Assembly: GCA_009733775.1 (NCBI GenBank) | Contig: WOGZ01000486.1 | Span: forward strand, 1-19,328 | Direction: 5' to 3' | DNA from: Alectoria sarmentosa | Taxonomy: Eukaryota; Ascomycota; Lecanoromycetes; Lecanorales; Parmeliaceae | Length of the DNA stretch: 19,328 bases | Part shown: positions 7,918-19,328 of the stretch, piece by piece | Numbering within the stretch: position 1 is the first letter of the stretch | Layout: each line of letters begins with the position of its first letter | Notes under the pieces: model-generated | Told to the model about the DNA's origin: nothing | Database searches by the model: none | Seen by the model: the letters and a program-made list of their open reading frames with translations, nothing else | Program-made: the position numbers and the translations under genes

Positions 7918-10900
7918 TAGTAAAGTTAGCTTCATTTTTATTACATAAATATATATAAAAATTGTTCGAAATCTTTTTAAATAGTTTATAAAATATATTT
8001 TAATATAAAATTATACTTTTATTATATAAAGAAATAATGTAAAATTGAGTTAAAATATCTTAAATTTATATATGCAGTTAATTGTAAATTTAAAGTTATT
8101 ACGTTTTTCGATTAACGTTTAAATAATAACTTTTAAATCTCTCGAGCGTCTTTATTAAAAAATTTTATATAAAAATCTTACATTTTATACATTTTATTCT
8201 CTTAATAATAAAATATTTTTATAATTTTATAAATTATAAAACTCGTTTTACGCTATTTAATAATGTAAAAATTATAAAATTTCGTTTATTATTTATTAAG
8301 TGAATAAATATTCAAATATCGATTTTAAAATCGTATTAAGTCTGCTTGAAACGGTTAATATTTCTTTTAATTCATTTATTTATTTACGAAAACGCGTATA
8401 ATCGTTATTCTTTTATTAATTTATTAATTTATTATTAATATAAATATATTTAATTTTAATACCTCTCGCTTAAACGTTATTAAACGTTTAAAATATATAT
8501 ATATTCTTTATTCTTCTTTTGAAATCTTTATTAATTTCTTTAAACGATTTTTCGCGAAGTTTATTATTATTAATAATCGAGATCGAATGCGAAATTAATA
8601 ATTATTTATTATTATTCATAAACGCGTAAAAAGATTTTCAAAAAGATTTCGAATAGATTTTTCGCTCTCACAATCATCGTTTTTTCAAATTAATCGATTA
8701 TCGTTTTTTTAAAACGCGTTTTTTGTCTTTATCTCGTTTATTATCTTTTTTTTTATTTAGTTACGCATTTTTTATATTTTCAAACGATCGAAAAATGTTT
8801 TAATCGATGCAAAAAATTCTTTATTATAAAATTTATTAATAAATTTTCTTAATATCGATTTCTTTAATAATTTTCTTTCGAGTTCGTCTTTCAACTCTTT
8901 TTTGATAATTATTTAATTTATAATAAAATTAATAAATTATATTGCGCATTATTCATATATTATAAAGTTTTTACGATATAATCTCGATTTTAAAAATTAA
9001 ATTTACGATCGATGTGATGCGACGTCGTTTAAAGATAAAATATTAAAGTAATGTTATAATAGCGACAAAATTAAAGTCGTTATATTTGAAATAAATATTT
9101 TATAAAATGAAAATGAAAATAATAATTAAAACGAGAATAAAGAGTATTATAAAGTTAAAATAAATATAAATAATTTTACCAATCTTAGCGAGTGTGATAT
9201 AAATAACATTTTACACTTTTTAAAATTTAATATTATGATTTTAATTAATAAGTGTAAAAAATATCGCGTTTATAACGTTTAATATAATAACGTTATCTCG
9301 ATAATCTCATAATAAATTATTATTAATTATTCGATCGTTTTATTTACGTGTAAGATATAAAGCGCGAATATTATTTATATATTTATTTTAACGCCTTCAA
9401 AGAACGAGAGATCGAATTTTGATCAAATTTATATTATAAATAATATTTAAAAACAATTTACAACACGATATAACTTTTTTTGAATCGCGTTTTTTATATT
9501 AATATGTTAAATATAATTATTATAATAATATTAAATAATCTCTTTATCAAAAAATAACTATCTTTTTTAAAAGCATTAATTTTTACATTATTGTTTTTAA
9601 AACGATGTTTAAAAAATTAAAAATCGATTTAATTATATAAAATTATAAGTTATTATATAAAAACTCTTAATATCATAATTCACGCATTTATTATCGTTTT
9701 ATTTTAAATGAAATCGTTATTATTTAAAAAAGTGATATAAATAATTTATTAAATATGTTCGAAGCGAGAAACGTTTTAATTAAAAATTAGAATCGCGATA
9801 AATACAATATTTTATATTAATATTTCGTTTGTATTTTATTGCGTTATTTTTTTATCTTTTCATTTAACGAATAATTATAATATAATAATATATTTATTAT
9901 AAATATTTTATTTAATAAAAATCTTTTTATTAATTAAGATAATAATAATAATTATATTTTACGAGTTAATAATCGAAAAGATTTAACACGAGTTACATTA
10001 ATCTCTTTTTATAAATTTATTTCGTTATTTCTTTAAGTTTATTAAGTTGATTTTTATAAATATTTTATATATATTCGTTTTATTAAATTCAATTATTTTT
10101 TTATTGCGATAAACTATTTCAACATTTCGTTTACGATATATATATAATCGTTAAAAATATTCAACTTTATTGAATAAAGCAAAATCAAAAAATTATTCGA
10201 GTTAACATTTATTAAATAATTATTAATATTTAAGTTAATAAAGTTATTATGAGCGTATAAATTAATAAATAACGTTTTTTTTTTCATATTAAGAAAATTT
10301 ATGATTTATAAAATAATTTTATTAAAATTATATAATTTTAATTATTAAATTTTATTAATTTAATATCTTTATTATCTTTATTTATAACTCAAAATAAATT
10401 AAAATCATCGTTAATTTTTTATTCGACGAATTAATTATCGATCGATTTGATTTAATAACATAAATATTTAAATTAAACTGAAAGATTTTTATAAACGATA
10501 TTTAAAAAAAAAATGTGCTTGATAAGTGTTCTTTTATTTTTTTAATAAATTTATTTTTAATAAATTTTTTGAAAGCATATTAATTAGGTAATTAATATAA
10601 ATTATAATTTTTGAAAATACTTTAAACATCGTTTAATTTCTTATACGTCGTAATTTTTGTTTATAAGTTTTATAATATTTTCAAATATTTTCTTTTTATC
10701 TCGAAAATCGAATTATAATCGATTAAAACTTCGATAATTAATTTTAATTTTAATTAACTTTTGTTCGTAAAAGGTTAAATTTCAACTTATTATTATATTA
10801 TAGTATTTCAAAAATGAGAATTATCGCATATTTATATATTTATTATATTGCATTTTAAAAATCGTTATTTAAACGTTAATAAATTAAACGTTATTATTAA

Positions 10901-10970
10901 TATTAAAATTTTTAATTATATTCAATTTCTTAATTTTTATATTATCGTGATTAAATATATAATTTATAAT
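7918..10970. other. AT-rich, RIP-like gene-free block (middle)
   Basis: About 3 kb of very AT-rich DNA with CpG-biased cytosines lie between the island and the LTR element. There is no open frame of note and no RNA gene that I can see. It is presumably older repeats decayed past recognition. Confidence 0.75.
10966..10970. other. Left target-site duplication ATAAT
   Basis: These five bases directly before the left LTR are identical to the five directly after the right LTR (18279-18283). The five-base length is usual for LTR retrotransposons. Because the region is AT-rich, chance identity is not negligible on its own. Confidence 0.75.
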
Positions 10971-11163
10971 TGTTAAAAGCAATAATTTTTGATATAATAT
11001 GAATTAATTGATTTTTTTTTACGAAATTAATTATTTATATAAACTTGTTAAGTTATAAACTTAATAAAGTATTTTTATAATAAATGTAGTTATTAAACGA
11101 AATAAGTATTTTAATAAGATAAATGCTTTTTGACAAAATCTATTGATTGTTAAATTTATAACA
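10971..11163. repeat. Left LTR, 193 bp
   Basis: It aligns without gaps to 18086-18278. By hand I count 27 differences in 193 positions (about 86% identity), 25 of them transitions. It starts TGTTAAAAG and ends TTATAACA, giving the canonical TG...CA. Confidence 0.9.
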
Positions 11164-11186
11164 ATATGTTAATAATAATAAAATAC

Positions 11187-11204
11187 GTCGACGTTCTCGT
11201 CGAC
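11187..11204. repeat. Hairpin GTCGACG-TTCT-CGTCGAC
   Basis: A perfect 7-bp stem with a 4-base loop overlaps the start of the 34-bp tandem array just inside the left LTR. It is rich in CpG, which survives here. Its position suits a leader or packaging structure, but this is a guess. Confidence 0.5.
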
Positions 11205-11337
11205 AAATGCAAGTAGAAACTTTTCAGCAATCTTCGACAAATGCAAACAAAAACTTTTTAACAATCTTCGATAAATGCAAACAAAAACTTCTCAACAATC
11301 TTCGACAAATGCAAACAAAAACTTTTCAACAACCTTT
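11202..11337. repeat. 34-bp tandem repeat, four copies
   Basis: Copies start at 11202, 11236, 11270 and 11304 with a strict 34-base period, each beginning GACAAATGCAA or GATAAATGCAA. The differences are mainly transitions. Because 34 is not a multiple of 3, the frame changes in each copy, so the 62-codon open frame across it (11207-11395) is unlikely to be a real protein. It lies within the LTR element, 38 bases inside the left LTR. Confidence 0.85.
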
Positions 11338-11640
11338 TAAAACTTCCTTCCTTAAACCTCGACGATCTTTGAACTTCTTCGAAGGATTATTGTAGTGAAT
11401 GTCGAAACTTAAGAATTCGAAACGATGGTAATTATAGTTTCGAAAGTAACTTCTGAAGCCACTCTCGGAGCAGATCTGTTAAGAATCCTAACTTCTAATA
11501 AGGTCTTTTCGAAAAGTTTTTCAATAGAATTTTTGACGACTTTCGAAACTTTCATCGAGTTAATAGCAATAACGCCTTATTCGACGTGCTTCTCATAATC
11601 GACGACGAGATTTAAAACATTCTGAAAATCTTTCACATTC
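11338..11640. other. Less-decayed patch of the LTR element interior
   Basis: This stretch retains more G and C than the rest of the element (for example around GCCACTCTCGGAGCAGATC at 11458). On the minus strand a frame of about 48 codons stays open at about 11424-11568. I do not recognise the product. It may be the best remaining piece of the element's leader or coding DNA. Confidence 0.4.
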
Positions 11641-14600
11641 CTTCATTTGTTATATTAAAAATCATAACTTTATTATTTAATTAAATATTTCGTAACAAAT
11701 TCGCGTTTTTTAACGATGACACGCTTATTAAAAAGCGTGTTTATAACTCAAAATTTATAATTAATCGTGTCGCCTTCGATGAAGATCGATAAAAATTCGT
11801 TAAAATAAAGTATTAAGCGATTATTAATATAAAAATTCTTTTTAAAATTCGATATGAGTTTTAATTGAATTATTATAAAAATAAAATATATTTTTTAAGT
11901 GTTAAAAATGTCGAGACGATAAATTAAACGTTTTATTCGCTTTAAAACTTAAAAAGAATCAACGAATTATAAATCGTATTTTTTTTCGATGAAAATAATA
12001 ACAAAAATGTTATAATCATAACAAAGACGTAATAAAACATAATCGTTTTAACGAAAGAATTGAAATTGATATTTACGATTATAATAATATTTCGAATTCA
12101 TTTAAACGAAAATAATAACATCGAAAGTCTTTAAACGGGCGACGTGTTTAAATAACATTTTTCTTTTATAAACATTTAGATTTAAGGGTTGATTAAGAAA
12201 GAAATCGCTAACAACCTCGTTGAGAGATTTTTCAAAAAATGTCGAAATGAAATTATTGTAAATTAATTAAATTGTTGAAATAATCGTAAATCATTCGACG
12301 ACGTGATTTAAAATTAACATTCAAAAACGTAAAACGATTTCGACAATTTAATTGATTCGTTTATTAAATTTATTTGTTTATAAATAATAAATTATCGAAT
12401 ATAAAAGCTTGATCTTAAGTTTATTAAAAATTGTTTTTTAAAATTCGTTAAAAAAATTTCGATCTCGATCGAATATAAATTATTTTGATAATTTTTAATC
12501 GATTTTTTGAAAATAATAAAAAAATCGATAAGTTTATTTCTCAATATTGAAAATGTTTTTATTAAAAATTAAGATGATCTTTTTTGAAAATTTATCGATC
12601 ACGAATATGATAATATTATAATTTTTAATAAATCGAGATAAAACGAGAATAAAATCGATCGTTAAAATGTGATACGATATAAATAATGTTAAAATAAATT
12701 GAAACGAATTATAAAATAAATGTTAAAAAATTTAATAAAGTTAACATTATAAATAATAACGAAGATACTCTCATAACTTTTTGATAAGATTTCGAATATA
12801 TCATTATCGAAAAATGCTTTTTTAACATTTAACAAATTCAAAATAATTTTCGAAATGTGCGATTTTTAAAAACGTAAACACGCATAATTCAAATACGCAA
12901 AATCTTTTGAAAATGAAAATATGATCATCGATAAAAACATCGATTTTTCAAATGAGTTCGATTTCATCGCGTAAAAAAAATAAAAAAGCGAAATTTTCCT
13001 CCGCTTTTTCGCTAATATTCAAAATAATTAACATTTTAAATCACGTTAAATTATTTTGATAATCGTCAAATATTTGTTAACGTATTTTCGAACTTAACTC
13101 GATAAGGGAAATAACAATGTAAACGTGTTCATAAAAAATGTTAAATTCATTATCGTCTGAATGCTAATAAAAGAATACTTCGATAATAATTATAACGAAA
13201 ACGAAATTCGAAAATTTTGATAATGTATCGAAAACGATGTGCTTTTTATTTAATTTATAACGAAATTTTAAATTCTTAAATTATTAAATGTATTTTGAGA
13301 TTCGAATAAATCGTAAATTTAATTTAATAATCGAAAATGTCGATAGCGAAATCTGTTTGACAATTTCGAGGGTTAATTTATAATTAATATATATAATCGT
13401 TTTCGAAATTGATTCTATCAAATATCTGATCTTTTATAACATTTAAACGATTTCGACGATCTCGAATTCTATTAATTAATATCGAATTTCAACATTCTTA
13501 AAAAGTTTATTAAGAAAAAATATTGAACGAATTTGCGATCGACGAAGATAAGTTTTTTTTATTTTTAAAACGTTAATTATATAATATATCATAATATCGA
13601 ATTCGAATCGATTAACATTAAAATTTATGTAAAAAAATTATTTTTTCTCGAAATGCATTAAAAATGACGATTTTGATAAAGTTTTTTGAATTTTTTGAAA
13701 TGAAGTTAATTTAATATTTATAAATGTTTAAAACATAATTCGAAAAGTAAAATTTTTTTTTTTTTAATTAACTTTAAAAAAATAACGAGCATCGCGATTT
13801 TTTAATCTTATAACGATTTTATTAAAATAACATAATTGACGATATAATCGCGTAATTAATCGATTATTTTCAAATAAAACTTATTCTCGATAATTCAAAG
13901 ACTTAAAAAATTAATTTTTTATTTAAATAATTAAATTGAAGAATATTCGAGAAATGTTTTAAAAAAATTTATCGATATTTTCGAATTAATGAAAAGTTGA
14001 AATATTTAACGTAGATGTTTAATATGCTTTATTAAAAATTGAGAAAATATTATTATATCGTTTATATAAACTTTAACAAAGACGAAGCGATATAAAAGTT
14101 TATTAATTTGTCGTTATACGTAAATAGGAGAATTTTTGTAATTTATAATTGTTACGTTAAATGTTTTTTATTTTTTAAGATTAACAATGATAAATTTATG
14201 TCGATTATGAAAATATATACGTTATTAATAAAAAAAGTTAACACAATCGATGATTATAATATATCGACAATTTTTCACGAATGTTATTAAATTCGATTGT
14301 AGAGATAAAAAATAAATATCGATCTGAATTATCGTATTTGAATTTCGAATATTTATAATAACACGTTTTTTTTTAAATTTATTTAACATAATACGATAAA
14401 TCACGAATATTAAAAAATTAAAAAACGTGATTTCATTAATTCAATTTAATTTTCTTTAATTATAAAATTTATCGAAAATCTTATCGACAATTCTTTTAAT
14501 ATCGATATTAAAAAAATAAATTTTAACAATTCTCGAAACGTGTTCTTCTTAATCGAATTTTAAGAAAATGCGCATTCATTTCTACTTTAAAAATTCGACG

Positions 14601-15791
14601 AAATCACTTTTTTTTTAAAACTCGAGAAATTTTTCGATAACGATTTTGATTTTCGAATAATTATTATAAATCGTTATTTCGTTAAGCATAACAAAATCTA
14701 TAATAATAAAAATAATAACGATTTTCGAAATAATGTTTAAAAAAACTTTCGAAATAATGTTTGAAAATTTTTTTAACGTCGTCGAAAAAACTTTTGATAA
14801 CGCAATTGAAATTACGAAAATAAAAATCGTCGAATTAAATATTATAAAAGATGTTATAATTAATAAAACGATAATAAAAACAATAATAAATTTTTTGAAA
14901 ATTCTCTTAATTTAATCTTATTGATGTTTTTTTTAAAAACGATAATTAATTATTTCGACGATATTTATCTTTTTAAATGTGATATAATAATAGTTATCGA
15001 AATCGGTTTTTTGAATTATATTAAAATGATGATTTTTAAGAATTTTGATATAATAATTCAAATTATTCTTTATTAAAATAATATAAAAAAAAAATCGATA
15101 AAATGCGTATAAAGCGTGACATCTAATTGATCAGACTTTAAAAAAAAATCTCGATTTAATAAATTAATATAATGTATTAAAATTGTTAATTAAATATGCG
15201 AAAAAATAATAATAGATTTTTTAACGTGTATCGAATAAATAATAACACGATTTTTGATATAAATTTCGATGAAAACGATAATATTGCAATTATCAATCTT
15301 GACTTTTAATTGAAATGCTAAAATGTCGATTTGTTTTAACATTATAATATTTATATTTATTAAAATATTTATTTTAAAATTATTAATAATATGAATTTTC
15401 GAGACGTTAACATAATAATAATTTCTTCATTTGAAAAATAAAGCGAGAAAATTATATATTTCGAAATCTTATATTTATTAAATTTAAAATCATATATTAT
15501 AATAAGATTTGTTATTGTTTTAATAAATAAATTGAAATTAGTTTTTATTAAGAAAATTCGATTTATTAAGATAACGAAGCATTTAATATCGAAACAATTA
15601 ATCTCTTTTTACTCGAATAACAAATCGATCGATGCTTTAATATAATAATATTGTTGAAAAACATATTCGATATCAATGTTGAAAATTGAATTAATTGAAA
15701 ATTTGACGATTTTTTTAAATTGTTCGATCGAAGATCTGATAGCAAACGGAATTTTTATAAAAATAAAAACAGACGAAACTTTCGTGATAGT

Positions 15792-15881
15792 TTCGATAAC
15801 AACGAAAATTTCCGAAATAACTTCGATAACAATTGAAATTTCCGAAATAATTCGAATAACAATTGAAATTTTCGAAACAAT
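15792..15881 (+). repeat. 30-bp tandem repeat, three copies
   Basis: Units start at 15792, 15822 and 15852; each includes AACAAYTGAAATT or a close variant followed by TTCGAAA or TCCGAAA. The period of 30 keeps one frame and gives ten-residue repeats rich in Ile, Ser, Thr and Glu in the plus frame 15676-15885. It may be a relic of a low-complexity linker of the retroelement polyprotein or a non-coding minisatellite. Confidence 0.6.
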
Positions 15882-18085
15882 TTGAGATTTTTATGTCGTC
15901 GAAAATGTTAAAGAATTTTTGTTTGAAAATTTTCAGTATAAGAAAGATTTTGTTTAATAATTTATATCAACGTTATCGAGATGACTATGAAATTTGTTTT
16001 TAAATAAAAAAGCGACGTAATAACGTCGATATTGATAATTGATAATAATCGCGTCAGAGATAATAATAAATATAATTTTAACAAAATATTCGAATGTTTC
16101 ATTTTTCGAGCGAGATTGATAATAATTAAGATTTTTATTAACATAATAATTATTAAAATCTAATTGAAATTTTTTTTAAAATTTTTTTCTCGAAATGATT
16201 TCGAATTTATAATCGATAACATTTGAAGTTTTTTTTATTATTAATTTGATAAATTGTGTTTTATTAACGCAAAAAACGTTATTAGTTATAATTAAAAAAA
16301 TCGTCGACGTTATTTAATTTGCTTGATTACTTTTCGAAGTTATTATTATTATTTTCATAACGAAAATTCTATTAATTCGAAGATTGATTTGTGAAATTTA
16401 ATGAATTTTCTTTAATGATTTATAAAAGTTATTAAAAAGCGAATAAAGCAGGATTTGTTTATTAAGAATCTTGCGAAATTTATTAATAAAATTAATAAAA
16501 TTAATTAATAAATGTCTTTTTATAATTATCGTATTTTGACGAAAATTCTTAATAGAATTATTGAAAATATTAAGAAAAAGGAAATGATGATTTAAAAAAT
16601 TCACTTTAACGATTATTATTATGATATTGATTAAACTACTTCGACAAAAACGTTTTTTTATCGATTTGTTATTAAGATTAACTTCGATTTTATTATCGAA
16701 CCATCTCAAATTAAATGTTAAACTTAATATCGACTTGATTTAAGAATTGTTTTAAGATAATTGCCGAGGTAGGTTTTAAAATGTCACGTCGAAAATTCAA
16801 TATTAAATTATTTCATATTACGGTAAGTTGATTGTAAATAAATAAAAATTCGACGATTTTTGCATATTTGAATAAGCTTTAAACATAAATTCTCGAAGAC
16901 TTATTATTTCTAACATTATTTATGAAATATCGATCGATTTGCAAATGCTGAATGATAATGAAAATTCTCTCTTTAAATCGTTTGATTAAAAAATCAAATC
17001 AAACTTTCAAGAGTATAATTCTTAATAACGTTTTTTCAAAATCGGTAAATTTCGTAAAGTGTCAAATAAGGGCTTCTTCGCGGAAGCAAGTTGATAAAGT
17101 TTTTCGAACTTTGTCGTTATCTTTGTTAACAACGATATTCTTTAATTAATTTACAAAAACATAAACGTTTTTGTAGAAGATATGACGTTTCACGATAATA
17201 ATTAATTCTTCTCCTTTCGTAATAGGGTCGAAATATCCGATATCGTCGAATCTTAATTAAGAGAAATCGTTAACATCGTTATTAATAGCGTTATTTTCAA
17301 ACGAGTTTAAAGAGTCGAAAGGATTTGACACGAAAGGACCTTACTAAACATTAACATTTTCCAATAAACCTTACAACGCCGTTCATTACTATTATGAGAA
17401 TTCGATATCTTATTAAAAATCTTTTAAAGGTATATTTGATTTGATAAAATGAATATAAATTACTTTTTTGACGAATATCGCTCGTATAAAAAATCTTATT
17501 TTTAATGAATTCGACGTTAACGAATCGAATAAAGTAATCGTTAATGAGATATAAAAAGTTATTTCGATAAATGAAGAATCGAAAAGACGACGTATTTGAG
17601 TTGTGATTTTCAAAAAGAAATGAATTATTATTTAAAAAATAGCACAATCGATAATTCAATCTTTTAATCAAATTTGTTTTTATAATTTGATAAAAGAATC
17701 GAATAACGAAAACCTCGATCGAATATATAACTATTTTATTATAATTATAAAAGATGCTCGAATAAATTTAAAAGTGTTTTTCGTAAAATGATTAATAATT
17801 AATCGAATAATGAAATTAATAAAATCATTAAATTAATAATCGAAATTGATGAAATCTCATAACTATCAAATTTGAACGATTATATTATGAAAAATTAAAG
17901 AGATAATCAAATTAACAACGAAAGACTTTTTAAGACGAAAAACGAAGGACGAATGAATTATAATGCTTTACTCATAAAATAACGAGACAATTAATACTTA
18001 TTAAGAAAAAACAAATTAATAATCGAATCTACTTATCAAGTAAAGAATAATAATGTTAATAAAAAAATCGATATTGTTATCAAAT

Positions 18086-18278
18086 TGTTAAAAGTAATTA
18101 TTTTTAATATAATATAAATTAATTAATTCTTTTTTACGAAATTAATTATTTATAAAAACTTGTTAAGTTATAAATTTAACGAAATATCTTTATAATAGAT
18201 GCAATTATTAAGCGAGATAAATATTTTGATAAAATAAGTGCTTTTTAACAAAATCTACTAATCGTTAAATTCGTAACA
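18086..18278. repeat. Right LTR, 193 bp
   Basis: This is the direct partner of 10971-11163 with the same length and the same TGTTA...TAACA ends. Several of the differences are TA in one copy against CG in the other. Confidence 0.9.
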
Positions 18279-18283
18279 ATAAT
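18279..18283. other. Right target-site duplication ATAAT
   Basis: Identical to 10966-10970, directly after the right LTR. Confidence 0.75.
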
Positions 18284-19328
18284 AATTATAATTATTACGT
18301 TATAAATAAAACGAATATCGTTTCATTTTATTAAAATTCGAATAAAGATTAATGTAATAAGCGATTTTTAAAGAATTTTAACGATCACATTATTTTTAAA
18401 TCAAATATCGAATATTTTATTTATCGTCGATATAAGTTTATTATGATTTTAAAAAATGAATTTAAATAAAATTGTTGAATAATGTTTTATAATTCGTATT
18501 TATCGATCAAATATAATGTTTATATTAATGTAAAAATTGACGTTAACGTTAAAGTTTGCAAATACATTTTCAAATACGTTTATAAAAATAATAATTAAAT
18601 CAGTTTTCGAATGAAGCGAATAAACGAAAACGATATAATAAATTCAATAAATGAAATTTAAAAATATCGAAGCGCACGTTAAATGAGATTAATAAAGATT
18701 TATTAAAAAATATTTGATTTTAAATTATATGATTATAATTTTATTATAAAGCGATTATTTATTCATTTTTTAAATTAATAAATCGTGATTTTTAATAATA
18801 ATTTTTAATTATTTAATATAATAATAATAAACGAACGTTAAATTTCTTTTATAATCTTTTTTTAATTAAATATACGACGTTAATAATAAAGACGATTAAT
18901 AAACTTTTTTTATATCGATTTATCGAAGCGTTACGTTTAAAAGAAATTTTTTCAAGATATTAAAGACGCATCGATATTATTGTGAGAATATATTATATTA
19001 ATTTCAACGTAAGCGAACTTTATTATTTATGTTTTCTTTTTTTAAATGTATCGAGTTTTTTATTTTATAAAAATTTACGATCGATAAACGACGAATTCTT
19101 TTTAAGTTATTATGTGGTTTATGTAATAAAAGATTTTACGTATAATAATATTAAATGAAATAAAATTTGAAAGAAACCAGATATTTAAAACAGCGTTGAT
19201 TTTTTACGAAGTTTTTTCGTAATGATTTCATTTAATTGTAAATTTAATAAGTCGTTTAATTTATAAAATAAACATAAAACGAAATATATAATTTAATTTA
19301 ATTAATGTATAAAAGTGTCTTAATTGCG
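18284..19328. other. AT-rich, RIP-like gene-free block (right end)
   Basis: This AT-rich flank of the LTR element runs to the window end. No open frame or RNA gene is visible. It is the continuation of the DNA into which the retrotransposon inserted. Confidence 0.75.

Larger units (their letters stand above)
10971..18278. mobile_element. Decayed full-length LTR retrotransposon
   Basis: This 7308-bp unit is bounded by two direct repeats of exactly 193 bp (10971-11163 and 18086-18278), each starting TGTTA and ending TAACA, and flanked by the same ATAAT. The internal part is 6922 bp, large enough for gag and pol. It has stops in every frame, and I could not recognise protease, integrase, reverse transcriptase or RNase H. 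I could not identify a primer-binding site or polypurine tract, so orientation and superfamily (Ty1/copia or Ty3/gypsy) stay open; the short LTR with 5-bp terminal inversions would suit copia. The insertion is a single event, since the outer flanks match and the inner ones do not. Confidence 0.88.

Noticed and set aside
11164..11187. Primer-binding site next to the left LTR
   Set aside because: The sequence is too AT-rich to match any tRNA 3' end convincingly; the same holds for the reverse side at 18061-18085.
11202..11337. CRISPR-like array
   Set aside because: The repeats are contiguous with no unique spacers, in a eukaryotic retroelement; it is a plain tandem repeat.
14108..17671. Several 60-106 codon open frames in the retroelement interior
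   Set aside because: They are low-complexity Ile/Asn/Lys/Phe strings on both strands with no recognisable gag or pol motif, as expected by chance in very AT-rich DNA.

Overview
The window looks like nuclear DNA of a filamentous ascomycete (Pezizomycotina) with a two-compartment genome. The protein-coding genes have short introns (47-77 nt), several with CTGAC or CTCAC branch sites, and their products match typical Pezizomycotina proteins. They sit in a normal-composition island of about 4.6 kb (about 3340-7920). This island lies between long, extremely AT-rich blocks (1-3340 and 7918-19328) full of stop codons, which look mutated by repeat-induced point mutation (RIP) or a similar process. 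The class of fungus cannot be fixed from the sequence alone.

The island holds three intact genes, whose exons I assembled by hand. From left to right they are: a mitochondrial-type HotDog thioesterase-family protein (+, 3 exons, 307 aa); V-ATPase subunit C, VMA5 (+, 5 exons, 394 aa); and adenylylsulfate (APS) kinase, MET14 (-, 3 exons, 205 aa). VMA5 and MET14 converge with about 130 bp between their stop codons. The three are housekeeping genes with no evident common pathway: acyl-CoA-type thioester hydrolysis, vacuolar proton pumping and sulfate assimilation.

The right edge of the island is a 124-bp element with 27-bp inverted arms. It lies upstream of MET14, and its end coincides with the switch to AT-rich DNA.

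The right AT-rich block contains a full-length but decayed LTR retrotransposon (10971-18278). It has two LTRs of exactly 193 bp with TGTTA/TAACA termini and a matching 5-bp target duplication (ATAAT). Nearly all differences between the LTRs are transitions, as RIP would produce. A 34-bp tandem array lies just inside its left LTR. No gag or pol domain can be read any more.

The left AT-rich block holds a possible degraded DNA transposon (about 1790-2439) with inverted arrays of an 11-bp unit, and an A-rich tract next to the island. A striking property of the AT-rich DNA is that most surviving cytosines are in CpG, so the mutating process appears to spare CpG.
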